From positions 1 to 53,429 of the forward strand of contig JANTQF010000240.1 of NCBI GenBank assembly GCA_032988165.1: a stretch of DNA of 53,429 nt. The letters are read 5' to 3'. The translations under genes were made by a program, and so were the position numbers. Below are positions 12,459 to 24,550 of the stretch, in pieces (within the stretch, counting starts at the first letter, position 1; every line of letters begins with the position of its first letter). The notes under the pieces are model-generated. The model searched no databases and was not told where the DNA came from. It saw nothing but the letters and a program-made list of their open reading frames with translations. Source of the DNA: Emmonsiellopsis sp. PD_33. Lineage: Eukaryota; Ascomycota; Eurotiomycetes; Onygenales; Ajellomycetaceae.

Positions 12459-14717
12459 ATGGCGAAGCGCCACGAATCCAACCAGCTCAAGATATTGGCG
12501 AGAGCCTGCCAATTCTGCCGCATCAGAAAAATCAAATGCGACACACAGCGCCCAAGTTGCGGCTCCTGCGTTAGCCAGAAAAGACATTGCATTTATGTCC
12601 TGGAACCTCCGAAACGAAGGTAGGTGATATTTGCTCTGTGGTTTTTCATGCCAGAGACTAAGCCGTGCGGCCAGGCCATCCACAGCTCTTGTGAACACTC
12701 TTAAGAAGGAGAAACAAGCCGTTGAAGATGTCCTCATCCAACTCAAGTCTGCCCCTTCCGATGATAGAGAAAAAATTTTAGACTCTATACCCATCATCGA
12801 TGGATCAGTACGACTGGTATGCGCCCCTCCATCGGAGGCTGGGTCCCCAGTTGCAACGAGATCTGAACCGCCAGCAAAGAAATCGCACCCACCAGAGGAT
12901 GACGATGCTGCATATTTTTCAGACGAGGACCTAGATGTTCTACCTTTTCTTTCTGTTGATGAAGGTGGAAGGGTAGACAGCTTTGGACCGTCATCGGCTC
13001 TCCAAGGGCCCACGAAGCCTCTGGTAAACTCGGAATACCCCGTCGCAGAGCACGTCCGCAATCATTTGATTGCAAATGCAATTATACAACGGCAACGCGA
13101 ATATGACCTTCATAGCTGGCAACAGATTGACGGTGTACCAACAGACTTGGCATTGCATCTCCTCGATCTTCACTGGAACCGGCAACATCACACATTCTTG
13201 CTCACCTACCGTCCAACAATGATGAGAGACTTGATGCAAGACGGACCTTACTTTTCAAAATTCCTGGTCAATGCCATCTTTGCCTGTTCCAGCAAATATT
13301 CCCAGAGACTGGAGGTCCTTGACGATCCTACTGACCCGACTTCGTCGGGTAGGCGTTTTTTCCTTCGATGCGATGAGCTTCTTACCCAACAGTCTCTATT
13401 GAATTATTCGAGTATCCCAACATTGGTTGGACTTCTTCTGCTAGGGTCTACATACAATGCGCGTGGCGATACCTCGAAGGGGTGGCTTTACACGGGATAT
13501 GCCCTGAGGATGGTTTATGACTTGGGTCTGCACCTGGACAGCAAGGAGACAACTGCCAATGCCGAGGAGCTGGAAATCCGAAGACGTGTTTTCTGGGGCG
13601 CTTTTATCTGTGATAAGCTACAAAGCTTATATCTGGGTCGGCCGATGGCAATCCACCTCAGGGATGCACATGTATCTCGAAATTTTATGGATACAATGGA
13701 AGAAAAGGAGTTATGGGCTCCATATGTCGATCCAAGATGCATGAGGGAACCGGTTCCCCCGCTTCCAGTAACTCCGACGCCGATATACTCCGTCTCTACG
13801 TTTCAGCAGTTATGTCTATTGTCACGTATAATGACTAGGATCATTAATCGATTCTACGTCGTCGGCGCTACAGCAGCAAATGCAAGGACGAGCTTGGAGG
13901 CCATTGATGATGCCCTTGTTGCATGGAAGGAGAACCTCCCTGCCGCGCTTACCTTTGAGCCATGGTCTAAGGCGCCAGAAGCAGCTCAATACCGACCTCC
14001 TCCCAATATCATGATACTGAATGCCGTGTACTACTCCCTGGTCATCCTCCTACACCGGCCCTTTATCTCCGATGGCCATCTTCGATCCGCCGTGACGCCT
14101 GCAAGCTCATGGAAACTCTGTTCAGCGGCTGCAAGGAATATCACCAGCATTGTCCTATCCTACCAGTCCGCGTATACCCTAAGAGCAGCGCCTTATATTA
14201 TCAGCTACGCAGTATATGTTGCCTGCACCATTCACGTTCGCAATGCCGCAGCCACAGAAAGCACCCAGAGAGGCGACAATTCCTCCCAATTAGCCTCGAG
14301 TTTAAGCTGCCTGGATGAGCTATCCCTACCAAATTCGGGCGTTTCTAAACCCGCCAGTATTATTCGGAAGTTAATGGTAGCAAATGGTCTAGAATTGTCT
14401 TCAGGTTAGAGAATCTCTCCAGATCCATGATATCTTTGCGGGATGCACTTAGACCCGATAGGGAATATGTTTTAGCTAACAACGACGATTATATAGAGCC
14501 TCTGGCTGATACCCAAACGCCATCGTCCTTAGATTTGGATGCCATTTTGCGCATGTTCCCTTCCCGCTCCCCTGCAACCATGCAGCTTAACCAAGCAGAG
14601 AACTTTGACCCTAGATTCGGTATGGACACATACATCCCAGAGGATCTGCTCTATGGGTTCATGGATGGGGAAACGGCACCCTTCCAGGATTTCACAACTG
14701 GAGATTTTCAAATGTGA
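12459..14717 (+). CDS. Zn2Cys6 fungal transcription factor with middle homology region
   Basis: Exon 1 (12459-12619) encodes the binuclear zinc cluster C17-x2-C20-x6-C27-x6-C34-x2-C37-x6-C44 in a basic context (CRIRKIKC). A 55-nt intron (12620-12674) joins it, in phase, to a linker that starts PSTALVNTLKKEKQAVEDVL, a likely coiled coil. The large second exon carries the Fungal_trans middle homology region (LHLLDLHWNRQHHTFLLTYRP, later RRRVFWGAFICDKLQSLYLGRP). It should be a nuclear DNA-binding regulator. The 3' end is uncertain. The main frame ends with TAG at 14407-14409, yet a shifted frame continues immediately to 14717 with a plausible acidic tail ending FTTGDFQM. A 53-nt intron (14357-14409, GT..AG, phase 1) would join them and give 716 residues, but it would remove a stretch (SIIRKLM) that looks coding. 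A one-base frameshift is the alternative. Without the tail the protein has 631 residues. Confidence 0.85.
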
Positions 14718-15022
14718 ATCTTGAATGTTTTCGTGCTGCGTTTAATGGGATTTCTCCACGGCCTCGTCTAGGAGTAGCGGTGCATATGCTCTCTGTCAAA
14801 TATGGGGAACAACGGGGCCTGGCATTTGGACGAAGCCCGCGTGTTAAATTCGAAAAATGCGGATAGTTGAGCATTGTTATAATCATAGCAGATATCATAT
14901 GCACACGTACATTATCCTAGAAGAGAACAGGGCCGTCGCCATGCCCCTGGCTTTTGTGTCATCGACACACTCCCAACGACACCAACACCGCCTCTCCTTA
15001 AGGAAAGGAACCCACGGCACCT
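14718..15022. other. Short convergent intergenic region
   Basis: This stretch separates the regulator (plus) from the esterase (minus). It should hold both 3' UTRs. No gene or recognisable element is seen. Confidence 0.4.
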
Positions 15023-15851
15023 TTATGAAAGCTTGCTATTGACGAACTCCAGCGCTTGCTGGCCGTATACCTGTCCATAACCCTGATGAACTTGGGCGTT
15101 ATTACCGTTCGAACAGTACGGGTCTGGCTGGTCGCAGTATGATTGGATCTTGTCTGCCGCGGGGCAGACAAATCCATTGGGGCGGGGGTCAAACTGGAAC
15201 CATGGATGTTAGTTACGGCGCAGAAAAAAAAAAAGTCAACTTCTTGCTTTGGAGTCCACTTACTCCTGGGGCGGTGGCTGTCCCAACATTGAACGAGTCG
15301 CCGGGAGTATGACGTGGGTCACCCATAAGAATGATAGCTTTCACTTGATCCTGAACGGTGCCGGTGATGAGGGCGTTGGTATTAGTGACGCCTTGGTTGG
15401 GATCGCCTCCACCGCAGTTTGCGTTGTTCATGATTTGTGCCCCCTAGAGAAGAAAGGATATTAGCGAAGGCACTTTAATCCCCAACCAACGCGCGGGGGA
15501 TGCATAGTGATAACACACCTGCGAATACCCAACTAGCACAATCTGCGTCTCCGGACACCCCTGAGCAAAGGCATTAACCTGCTGACCAACTGCACTGGTG
15601 CCAGCCTGAACCGATGCGCCGTATTGACTATCTCCTTGTGCGGGATAGTTGATTGCCTCCGATGTGGCGCCTGGATGGGCTTGGACAATCATATTCACCA
15701 CGGTGCCCGCGGAGCCAAATCCCGCGGGGGCAGTGGTTTCTCGTGCGCCGAAGACATGAACGCCTGGGCAGGATTGTTTCTTTTCGAGGTTGGCGGGGGG
15801 CGAGGCGATGGCATGGCCCATCAAGAGCATGGTGGCAGCGGTGAGCAACAT
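15023..15851 (-). CDS. Secreted CE5 esterase (acetylxylan esterase 2-like, cutinase superfamily)
   Basis: There are three exons on the minus strand, 15851-15519, 15443-15264 and 15193-15023, with two phase-0 introns of 75 and 70 nt. They encode 227 residues. A signal peptide (MLLTAATMLLMGHAIAS) precedes a dibasic KK and the mature start CPGVHVFGARETT, which is typical of CE5 acetylxylan esterases. The nucleophile is S110 in the GYSQG elbow, created exactly at the exon 1/2 junction. D195 (in DPYC) and H207 (in VHQGYG) complete the triad. Paired cysteines suit the family's disulfides. CGGGDPNQG and MGDPRHTPG are further family signatures. Acetylxylan esterases remove acetyl groups from xylan and would complement the GH43 enzyme 7 kb away. 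Cutinase activity cannot be excluded, but the motifs are closer to acetylxylan esterase. Confidence 0.93.
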
Positions 15852-18800
15852 TGTGATTGGATCTAGATGTTGCTATGGTATGGAATAGGGTGTTCTTCGC
15901 TCTATGTTTGAGTTTTGTAGGATCTATGGAGGTTTCGGCTTTGGGCACCAATCGAAATGACAAGACTACCACAAACTAGGGCTAGAAATACTAAACAACG
16001 GGGTGTTTGAGATGTATTTATCTTAGAAGCTCCCGTGTCTTCAACCGGGTACACACACAAGCTTTTTACGATTTGCATAAACATGCTCCTGTTTGGTTTT
16101 ATGAAACTAGGGGAGGGTTGTTTAAAGCCGAATGGACTTTAGCCGTAGGCAATAGGAGAAAAGAATATTAATATGGATCAACTGTGTGTCAGATATCTAT
16201 CCACTGTTATAGATATTAAATAATCCAGGAGAACCATGTGTTCTGTGAAGGATATACAAGGATATATCTAACTCTGTGGGGAACGACACAGAAGAGAGAA
16301 GTAAAGAACGCGAAATTGGCTGCTTGCTTCCTCTGTAGATGTTCTTTCGAAATTATATGTAGGGGGATATGCTGTATGTTGCGTGCTGAACAGCTTCTTG
16401 CTTCCTATGAAGCGGAAGACTTTTTTTTTCTCCTTGTATGTTTGTTTGAAACTACATCGAAAACATGCTACTTCCTCCGTCCATGCATATACAATGGACC
16501 AAAGGAGCTTCTTAGATTATCCTATTCCCATCCTGAACACAGTCCCGGAGGCTGCAAGTATTTTCCATCTCCCCGGATTTTGATCCCCCTGACAGGGCAC
16601 GGAGCAGCGGATCTGATCCTTGCCCTCCCTTTCCTATCCCCTGCTCTCGGGATCGGGTAATCCGTCTTTTCAACTCTGCCCTCCCGTGGAGCAGCGGAGT
16701 TTTATCCAGTTCTGCGGTCGATACGAATTCTTCAGAAGGGAAAGATTAACAAGAAAGAGTCCGTTGTTAGCCTGAGGTTTATATTAGCCAGTCCGTTTTC
16801 CGTTCGGTACTGGATATATAACGGGGACCCGGGATGAATATGCTCGGGTTGAACGGCATCAGATTTCCTGTCGGGATCTTTTTTAGATGGATGGGTAATC
16901 AATCGTTCTCAGCCGGCTCTGAAGCATGCAAAATACGACCCCGTTCGAAATCAAAAGTGAGGTGTGTGCACAGTAGCAATCTGCTTTTCGGCATCATAGT
17001 TGTCCCGCCTACTTCTTCAATGGCATGCCGATGGCTTTCAATATTGCGTATGGAGAGAATTACAGGGGAAGGCAACCCGAGAACTCCATCCACAGCACCA
17101 AGTCGCAGCACCTATATAGGCAAAAGTGGTTTCTAGCCAACCTGGCCCATGCCTGTCAGTGTTTGACCTTGATCGACCCATAATCCTAATCTAATGATTG
17201 GAATTTCCTCCCGGGCCCTGATATGTAGACTGTACATGTAGTTACATAGTACGCATGATTGAAGGCACAAAATGTGCTTTCTGGTAAATTATCCCTCATG
17301 CAAACCTTATGAGCAACCTCTAGAATGTTGACGTCATAAGATACTGCATTACATAGGTAGTGATAACAGGGAGGGTGAGTCCGTCATGATGCCTGTAAAG
17401 CGGGGTGGAATAATAACATCTCCACGCCCTGGGGAACGAATTTCGGGGTAAAAGGTGGGGTCAAGCATGGTGCCCTTTCCGGCTGATGAGCCTGTTTCGT
17501 AAAATGAATATTCATCAATGGGTTTTGGTGGGAGCGGGTAGATCATGATCTCAGCTGTGGATGCAGTGAAGATGGAGCTGACACAGAACAGTTATTTGCA
17601 GAACCAAGGGTGATAGGAAGAATAAAACACAACATGTCAATATTAACCAAGCATGCACAATTTTTTTTTCTCTTTCTTATTTTGCATGCTCCGGAAAGCC
17701 CGGAGATGTGATAGGGGGGGTTCAACAAGCCTTGAAGACCCTGATCTGATACCCGGATGGACGCACAGACATGCGCGAAGTTTTACCGAGCTTCACATGC
17801 AATTCAAGTGCTTGAAAGTTGAAGCTGGTCCCGTCGAGTCCGAAATCAGACACTAACAATAGGGGGAAGTTATTGGTCAAAACAGCAAACTAGGAAATAG
17901 TTATTTTAGTGTCTTCTGCTGGTCTCGCTTATCACCCGGTGAATTGAGGACGCCTTGGATCTCGAGAGCACATACTCCGGAATAGATGCTTGATAGAACT
18001 CGGCGGGGAATTTATGTAGGATCGGCATGGGATGGCTTTTGGAAAAGACTTTCTTTTTCGTCATGGCAGAGAACCGTCGGGAAAGGAGTCTGAGAACAGC
18101 ATCATGTTTCAGCGGGGGTGGGAATAATCACAGCCACAATCCGGGCACAATCCGGGGTAGCTGTGTCTAACTTAAAGTGGGCCAGAAGCCTATCCTGTGG
18201 GAATTTAGCCGTGTGCAATCTCATATCTGATTCAAGCGAGCCTGGAAATATCAATGCAGCAAGACCCTGGTGTCATTGAGCAGCGTCAGCTATGCTTGAC
18301 CGAACCGGCGTGCTTGGGTAGACAATGTAGAAAGTTCAGTTTCGTTAACTGGGCCAAACTTTGCTCTGCTCACAGGAGGAGACCATTGATATTGTGAGGC
18401 TTCTATTCAATATGGGTCTGATCCTGATTATCTGGGTTTTCGGGGGGAAATACCCTCTCTTACCAGAGATATAAATGTCTGATGGCAAGCAGTTTCAACA
18501 ACAATGTCAAAAAAGGGGGTCTTAATTTGTGAATGGACGAGGCTATATATTCCTTGGCATTTTAGTTAATCTGTTTGTAGGCTCAGCCTCAGCTAAATAA
18601 TCTCCAGTCAAACCTCTCCTCGTTAGTTACAACAAACAACCTGGCAGAACGCTAGCTTCGTTCTTCCTCAGCACAGGGATAACTCTGGAGCAAGGAATCC
18701 CCCTACCATCCGAGAGCTGCGTGTAACAGCCTCCGTGCGGGAAACGGCCAGCAGTAATCTGCCTTTCCTTGCCCCGGATGTGTTGGTCCATCAGCAATTG

Positions 18801-19934
18801 CAACAGCGAGGACAGCAACATTCGAAGCAGTATCCGGGCGCTTGGTAGAGCCTACAGATCTGAGGCCATCTTGAGGCCCTGTTCCAGGGTTGCTGTTAGC
18901 CTGCCATGTTTCCGTTGGCAATATGGGGGGATGGCAACGCTTTTGGGCGCCAGAGAGGCTAAAACATCGCTAGGGACAGGGCAGGCTTCCCCAGAGGTTC
19001 CCCAGAATTTGATGGGATACATCCCTCCCCTCACCCCTTTTAGTGGTGTCTGGTTGGTGTACGAAGCAGGCTGAAATTCACCCACAAAATGCCGTGACCA
19101 GCCAATGATGGAACTACTAGATATCTAGCAGCACGCCAAATCTTGGGAATTCATGGTTGCACAACTCTCCATTCCCCCAGTGAACCAGGCTCCTGACCAG
19201 CGGTGGGCTTTGGCTGATGGGGGAATCTGCTCGCGAAGGATCTTCCAACCTCGATGGAGACCGAAGATGGAGAAGGCCCAAATATGGCCCAAACGTCTCG
19301 AAACCCACACGCGGTGCCGCGGCCCACTAACAAAGCGGCCGACAGGCTAACTACAGATCAGCTGGTCGCTGCTTTCTCGACCTCGAAAACCCGGGGACGC
19401 CTCGAAATCCAGGGTGGAGCGGGGGAATTTTTAGTGTCATTACGAGGGGACAATACATCGACAAGGAGACGAATGCCCCATCCCCGCGAAGTGGCACGGT
19501 GTGCCGGCCCCAGCCTCTCTCAAGCAGCTCAAATCCATTCCGAATCCATTCTGAAATTCTCATGTTGCGTTCAAATACCTGCAAATACTTGCTGAGAGCT
19601 TCGTTGCATACGGGAAGGTGAATATCTCTACAATATTCTTGTTGTTATTTTGACACCAGCTTCTCTCGATACCCTGTTGAAAGTGCTTGGCTCTTCAGCA
19701 ACGGCGTCTTTTAGCCTCGCTATGGCGTGGAGAAGTCGTATTTAATACCTTGCACTGTCCCTTTTAACGCTCTTTCATTGCCTCGCATCTCGGAACTGGG
19801 GTACCTACATAATTGATAATCACATTTCATTCCCTCAAACGGCTCAGTCGGACCCGCTTCATTCCTTGTCTGTTGGGCAACTGAGTTCGTCACCCCGCTA
19901 GTAGAGAGCACGCCTCTCAGATCGTGGAAGAAAG
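15852..19934. other. Long intergenic region
   Basis: Nearly 4 kb without a confident gene. It starts with the esterase promoter (divergent side). A minus-strand open stretch at about 17349-17578 is listed separately. The rest holds short frames with no domain features. The last several hundred bases, which are pyrimidine-rich in places, should be the promoter and leader of the downstream six-exon regulator. Confidence 0.4.
17349..17578 (-). other. Possible exon or gene remnant
   Basis: On the minus strand, a good acceptor context (AATAACTG followed by TGTGTCAG) is followed by an open frame that reads SSIFTASTAEIMIYPLPPKP and later EIRSPGRGDVIIPPRFTG, then stops. Composition and low redundancy look protein-like, but I recognise no family and find no convincing upstream exon. 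It could be a decayed gene, a small protein of about 65 residues starting at the internal ATG, or chance. Confidence 0.2.
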
Positions 19935-22900
19935 ATGGATTTCGGCCCTCAAGGCTCTTTCTCTCTTCAGCAACAACACCAAGAGTTGCAGCGACACCAT
20001 CCTCCTCAGCCATTACGAACCATGGACCCTTCACAGAGACCGCGGAAGCGGGCACGGATGGCCTGCACCTGGTGCCATGAACGAAAAGTCCGTTGTGATG
20101 TGTCTATCCATGGAAGCCCCTGCACAAACTGCCGCCTTGATGGTCATGAATGTGCTATTCGATCGAGCGCCTGTCGAGGGTAAGAAATTGATCTATCTCC
20201 TTCGCGTTCTTGTTTTGAATATGCAACACATGCTACCGGTTAAACCCCGTCTCGTTGATAATTCCTTTATTTGGCATACTCTTTTCGTCGGTTTCGAAAA
20301 CCTCTTTCGTGCCATTTATGATTATTTGAACAGTGCTAACAAACCGTTTATAAAGTCGTGGAGTGCGCACCCAGCTCCCATGGCCAGAAGCAGCCCTCCA
20401 GAATGGCGCCCTCGTGCACAAGTCCGATCCTGCGGGTATGATGAGGCCAATGGAAACCATTATATCGAAGCCCCCAATGCCCCATTATATAGACCCTACG
20501 AGGCAGAATGCTTTTTACCCAGATATGTGGAGAGAACGTGAGTTTTGTCTGCCCTCATTCCGTGCCAGATCTAGCCAATAAGCAGTCTACTATTGTTGTT
20601 AAAATGGGACTGACCAACATTTCCAGGAGACTTTGTTTTTGACCCGTTTGGCTCGATGAACCCCCAAATCCCAAAAAGCATACTACCCTCATCGTCAGAT
20701 GGCTCGAATGGAGATTCTAGTGTCATATTCTCTTTCTACCGATTTATCGAGTTGGGTGATCTCCACACTTTACCGACTGAAGATGTTAAGTTTTTGGAAA
20801 TGAAGGGCTGTTTGCATGTCCCTCCTGGCCCAATATTGGATGAATTTGTTCGCCAATATTTCCTCCATGTTCACCCCTGCCTTCCAGTACTGAACGAGGC
20901 CGATTTCTGGAGCATGTATTCCAATCGGAATGACCGATTAAACAGACCGCGAGCCATGTCATTGTTCATCTTCCAGGCAATGTTCTTCGCAAGTTGCGCG
21001 GTAAGGAAACCCCCCCCCGGGGCATCTTATGCTCTTAATAGATACGTCGAAGTTTTCTAATATATTTTGCCTAACTATAGTTTGTACCATCAAATATTAT
21101 TAAATCGGCTGGATTTGAAGACAATCGGACGGCTCGTAACATCCTGTACCGGAGAGCGAAGCTCCTATTTGACCTAAACGCCGAACGCGATGCCCTAGCG
21201 AAATCACAGGGCTCGATCCTCCTAACATACCAAAGTTCATCAATCGATCTTCATGCTGGGAGCATCTGGCTTACAAACGCTATTCAACACGCGATTCTTT
21301 ATGGTGCACATCTATATAATAGCAAGGCCAACGTGAACGATCCGCAAAAAGAGACCAAAAAACGACTTTGGTGGTCAATTCTCCTCCGTGACCGAATTTT
21401 GCCTCTGGGACTGAGGAGACATCTCCAGATCACTCCACAGCATTTTGACCTTTCGCTTGACTGTATGACGGAAGACGATCTTCAGGATGAGATTTACGGC
21501 TCCGAAGTGTACAACCCAGAGACTAAGCGCTTGCTTGCAAATGTTCTACGGGTCCAATGCCAGCTTGCTATCGTGTTAACGGGGGTCATTATGATCGTCT
21601 ATGCACCCAGTGGACTCTCTCAGCCTAAAGCAATGACCGAGAAGGAATTTATGAAAACATTGAGAGAGATTGAGGATATTCGGGCTAGCCTTGCTCAATG
21701 GGCAAACGAGGCCAAAGCAGCATTTGGTTCAATTTTTGCCTCGGACAGTGTGCATGAATCTGTCACCCTATATTCGAACCTGACGTTCATGTACTACCAG
21801 TACGTTCCATCCCTCATCATTTGTTGCTCTAGATATAGGCTTACAATTATATTTTTAGTGCCGCCCGAGTGGCCCTCTGCCACAACGAGACGCTCACCGT
21901 GGAAGCCCACCAACAGTACATTTCCGATTCTTATTCAAAACGACTTGAGGGGATTAAGGACGAACTGGAGGATGCAGCATTAGGCATAACGAGAAGTGTC
22001 AAACGACTTCTTATGCGTGGGGTAGCACGGCATCTTCCCATCAGCGCGTATGTTTGATTCTCTTTCCTCGTCTAACACCAAACTTCGATATTGCTATGCC
22101 CAAAAAGATCCTTTTGTATACTAACACTTGCCAACATATAGTATCGCCTATACTGCTCTGCCGCTAGTTTTGAATGCGCTAGATGTCAAGCTGTCTGGAA
22201 CAACGTCGCAGTCCGCAACACGCAAAAGGCGCTTGAGCTACTATGCCGAAGTTATGCAGCTGTATCGAAACCGCTATGACGGAACAGATTACGTCGCCCT
22301 CTTAATCCAGCAAGTACTTAGATTCGCGGAGGGCCAAAATCTCCTGATCTCCATCCAACCCGGTGCAGCGGGTAATCTCATGCCTGACTCGGCCAATGGC
22401 AACGGTGAAGGAAACTCGAATACATCGACTGCCTTGACGGAGAGACCTAACAAGCAATTATCTATTGGAAAGGGTACAAAGAGCTGGGCTGAGGTATTCG
22501 TTCGCCAACCACGTCTATATCTCCGCCTCTCCTTATCGATAGATTTTGCGTTTGCGAGAGGACAGTACCCACGGGACGCAGACCTACCCGCCATAGTTCG
22601 CGAGCTGCATCTTCGCGACGGTGGCCCTGCTATAGTAGAAGCTGTCCAGACCACTATACCAACAGAGCTGCGACTGAAGAACCTCCCACCCCTAACAGCG
22701 GTGTCCGAGCCCCAATCACAGCAACCAAAGCAGGAGCAAGGACAACCGCAGCAATCAAGCGACCAACCCACCGCCCAAAACACAGACGTATACTACGGTG
22801 TCAACGACATGGTTGAGATCCCCAGCCCAGAAGCCCAAGCCCAAGCCCAAGCCCAAGCCCAGCAACAGCAACAGCGACCCCATCACCAACTCCTCTTCTC

Positions 22901-23153
22901 CCCACCCTCCCCCGTCCACCAAAAACTCAGCCCGTCACTGCCCGTCAACTCCCCCCCATCCTCGAACAACTTTGTCAATCTCGACTTTCTAGACTTGGAA
23001 AGTCCACTACTTGAGAGTTTGGGCGGTGGCGTGGAGATGATTAGCGATGGTGAGAGTGGAGAGGATGGGGAGGCGAATGGTGGAAACGGGCACGGCGCGC
23101 CCCGGTGGGCGGATGATATGTTTGATGAGATTTTGAATGCGATTCCGGCTTGA
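19935..23153 (+). CDS. Six-exon Zn2Cys6 transcription factor
   Basis: Exons are 19935-20179, 20356-20537, 20627-21000, 21081-21799, 21859-22047 and 22142-23153. All phases agree and branch-like CTAAC lies before several acceptors. The product has 906 residues. The zinc cluster is C44-x2-C47-x6-C54-x8-C63-x2-C66-x6-C73, preceded by a basic PRKRAR; M30 is a possible alternative start. The middle homology region is clear: FVRQYFLHVHPCLPVLNEADFW, then KKRLWWSILLRDRILPLGLRR. It is similar in style to cutinase/acriflavine-type regulators (CTF1, ACR-2), but I cannot name the orthologue. The C-terminal part is rich in Gln, Ala, Pro and acidic residues, likely for activation, and contains an AQ repeat encoded by a GCCCAA array (22830-22860). 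It may control the esterase and glycosidase genes upstream; this is inferred from position only. Confidence 0.9.
22830..22875 (+). repeat. In-frame hexanucleotide array GCCCAA
   Basis: Four to five tandem copies of GCCCAA encode alternating Ala-Gln and run into a short CAG/CAA polyglutamine tract. The unit length keeps the frame, so copy-number change would alter only the length of the activation-type domain of the regulator. Confidence 0.85.
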
Positions 23154-24550
23154 TTTATAGCCTCGGGATTTCTGTTTTCTTTTTCTTGATATGTTTTGAT
23201 TCCCGTTTTTTCTGTGCCTGATTTGATTCTTTGATTGGGGGGAAAGTAATGGGGTTGAGGGTGCTGGGGATGGAAACATGGAATAGGAGGGGGATTGGAT
23301 ACTAACTTTGTAACTAATGAGCTGATGTTCTTTTTTATATCTGGCTTTGAGGTCTTTTTTTTTTTTTTTTTGGACTTCCTATTCCTTTCATTTCCTCCTC
23401 CTGCCTGCGGCCTCTTTGGATAAAACGAAAACCCCAAAATTTGCCTTGATATTGGTATATTGTTTAATTGAACTCCCTTGCGCCCTAGGCATGAATTGAA
23501 AAACAGGCATTTGACACCAACACAGTAACCGATGAGAGACGATCGTGTATCCATTGGCAATCGCAGCTTGGACTAATCGGGGCATGTTTGACCCAGAAGC
23601 ATTGTAGCAGCATCTGAATCTGGAACGTACTTAAACCTCGCTTAATCCAATCGCCAAATCCCTCGTGAGGTTCACATGTTCTGGAGAAGATAATGGCCAA
23701 AGATCCTGACATAAGCGTCGAACCTGCCTAGAAAACTCGATGAACGGAGTATGTCCATAATAGATGGTGGACGTCTGCGACTGGGCACTAGAGCTGCCGG
23801 TAGTGGACCGGGACGGGGGCATTGCCGCTGGAGAAGAATGTTTGAAAGAGAGAGGCTGCTGGAGTCGAGCTATCCAAGGATATCAGTGACTGCTGGGAAA
23901 CTTTCCGCAAACTCACGTACTCTGACGCACAAAATCCTCTTCCTTAGCATCCCGTGCGTGTAAAGACGGCTGAGCCTGAGGGCTGGAATTTGGGAGCTTG
24001 TCTTGGTGTATGTTCTAGTTTATTTACTCCGTACTCACCCTAGCACATTTGTAGGATATTAGTATTCTTACAGAGGAATCTATATTTATACCATCGCTAC
24101 TACGTTATCCGGGCAAGGGGCGGGACACGGATAATTTGATAATTCTAATGCGCTTAATGACGTTAAATTCAGTCCTGATATAGTAGGCGAAGTAAAGCCG
24201 TAAATGGCAAAATCAACAGCACGGCACGCCCATATAAACAGGGGCTCGCAAAGTGCTAGGCATTAAAAAAAAAGAGAAACACAAAACAAAGTCTATCACA
24301 TCATCGACCACGATCAACGTGGGATAAGGAGCTAGCATCGGAATAGATAGGAAATATTAAATCAAGGGGCGGGATGGGAAACGAGATGGAGAGGATTAAT
24401 ATTGACGATGGAAGGAGGTGTTGTATAGTAGGTATTAGCGGAGAGTGGTGGTGCGGATTTATTGTCGAGAGTTAGACGAACAAATATGGCAACGTAAGGA
24501 CGTAGCAAAAGTGGCGAAGGTGTAGGAGCACAAGGTGTTCCATTGAATAC
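23154..24550. other. Intergenic between the regulator and SEC9
   Basis: No gene is supported. It contains a long poly-T run at about 23356-23374, a TACTCCGTA word at 24025-24033 and, next to 24551, the expected 3' UTR of SEC9. Short minus-strand frames at 23388-23822 show no domain features. Confidence 0.4.
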
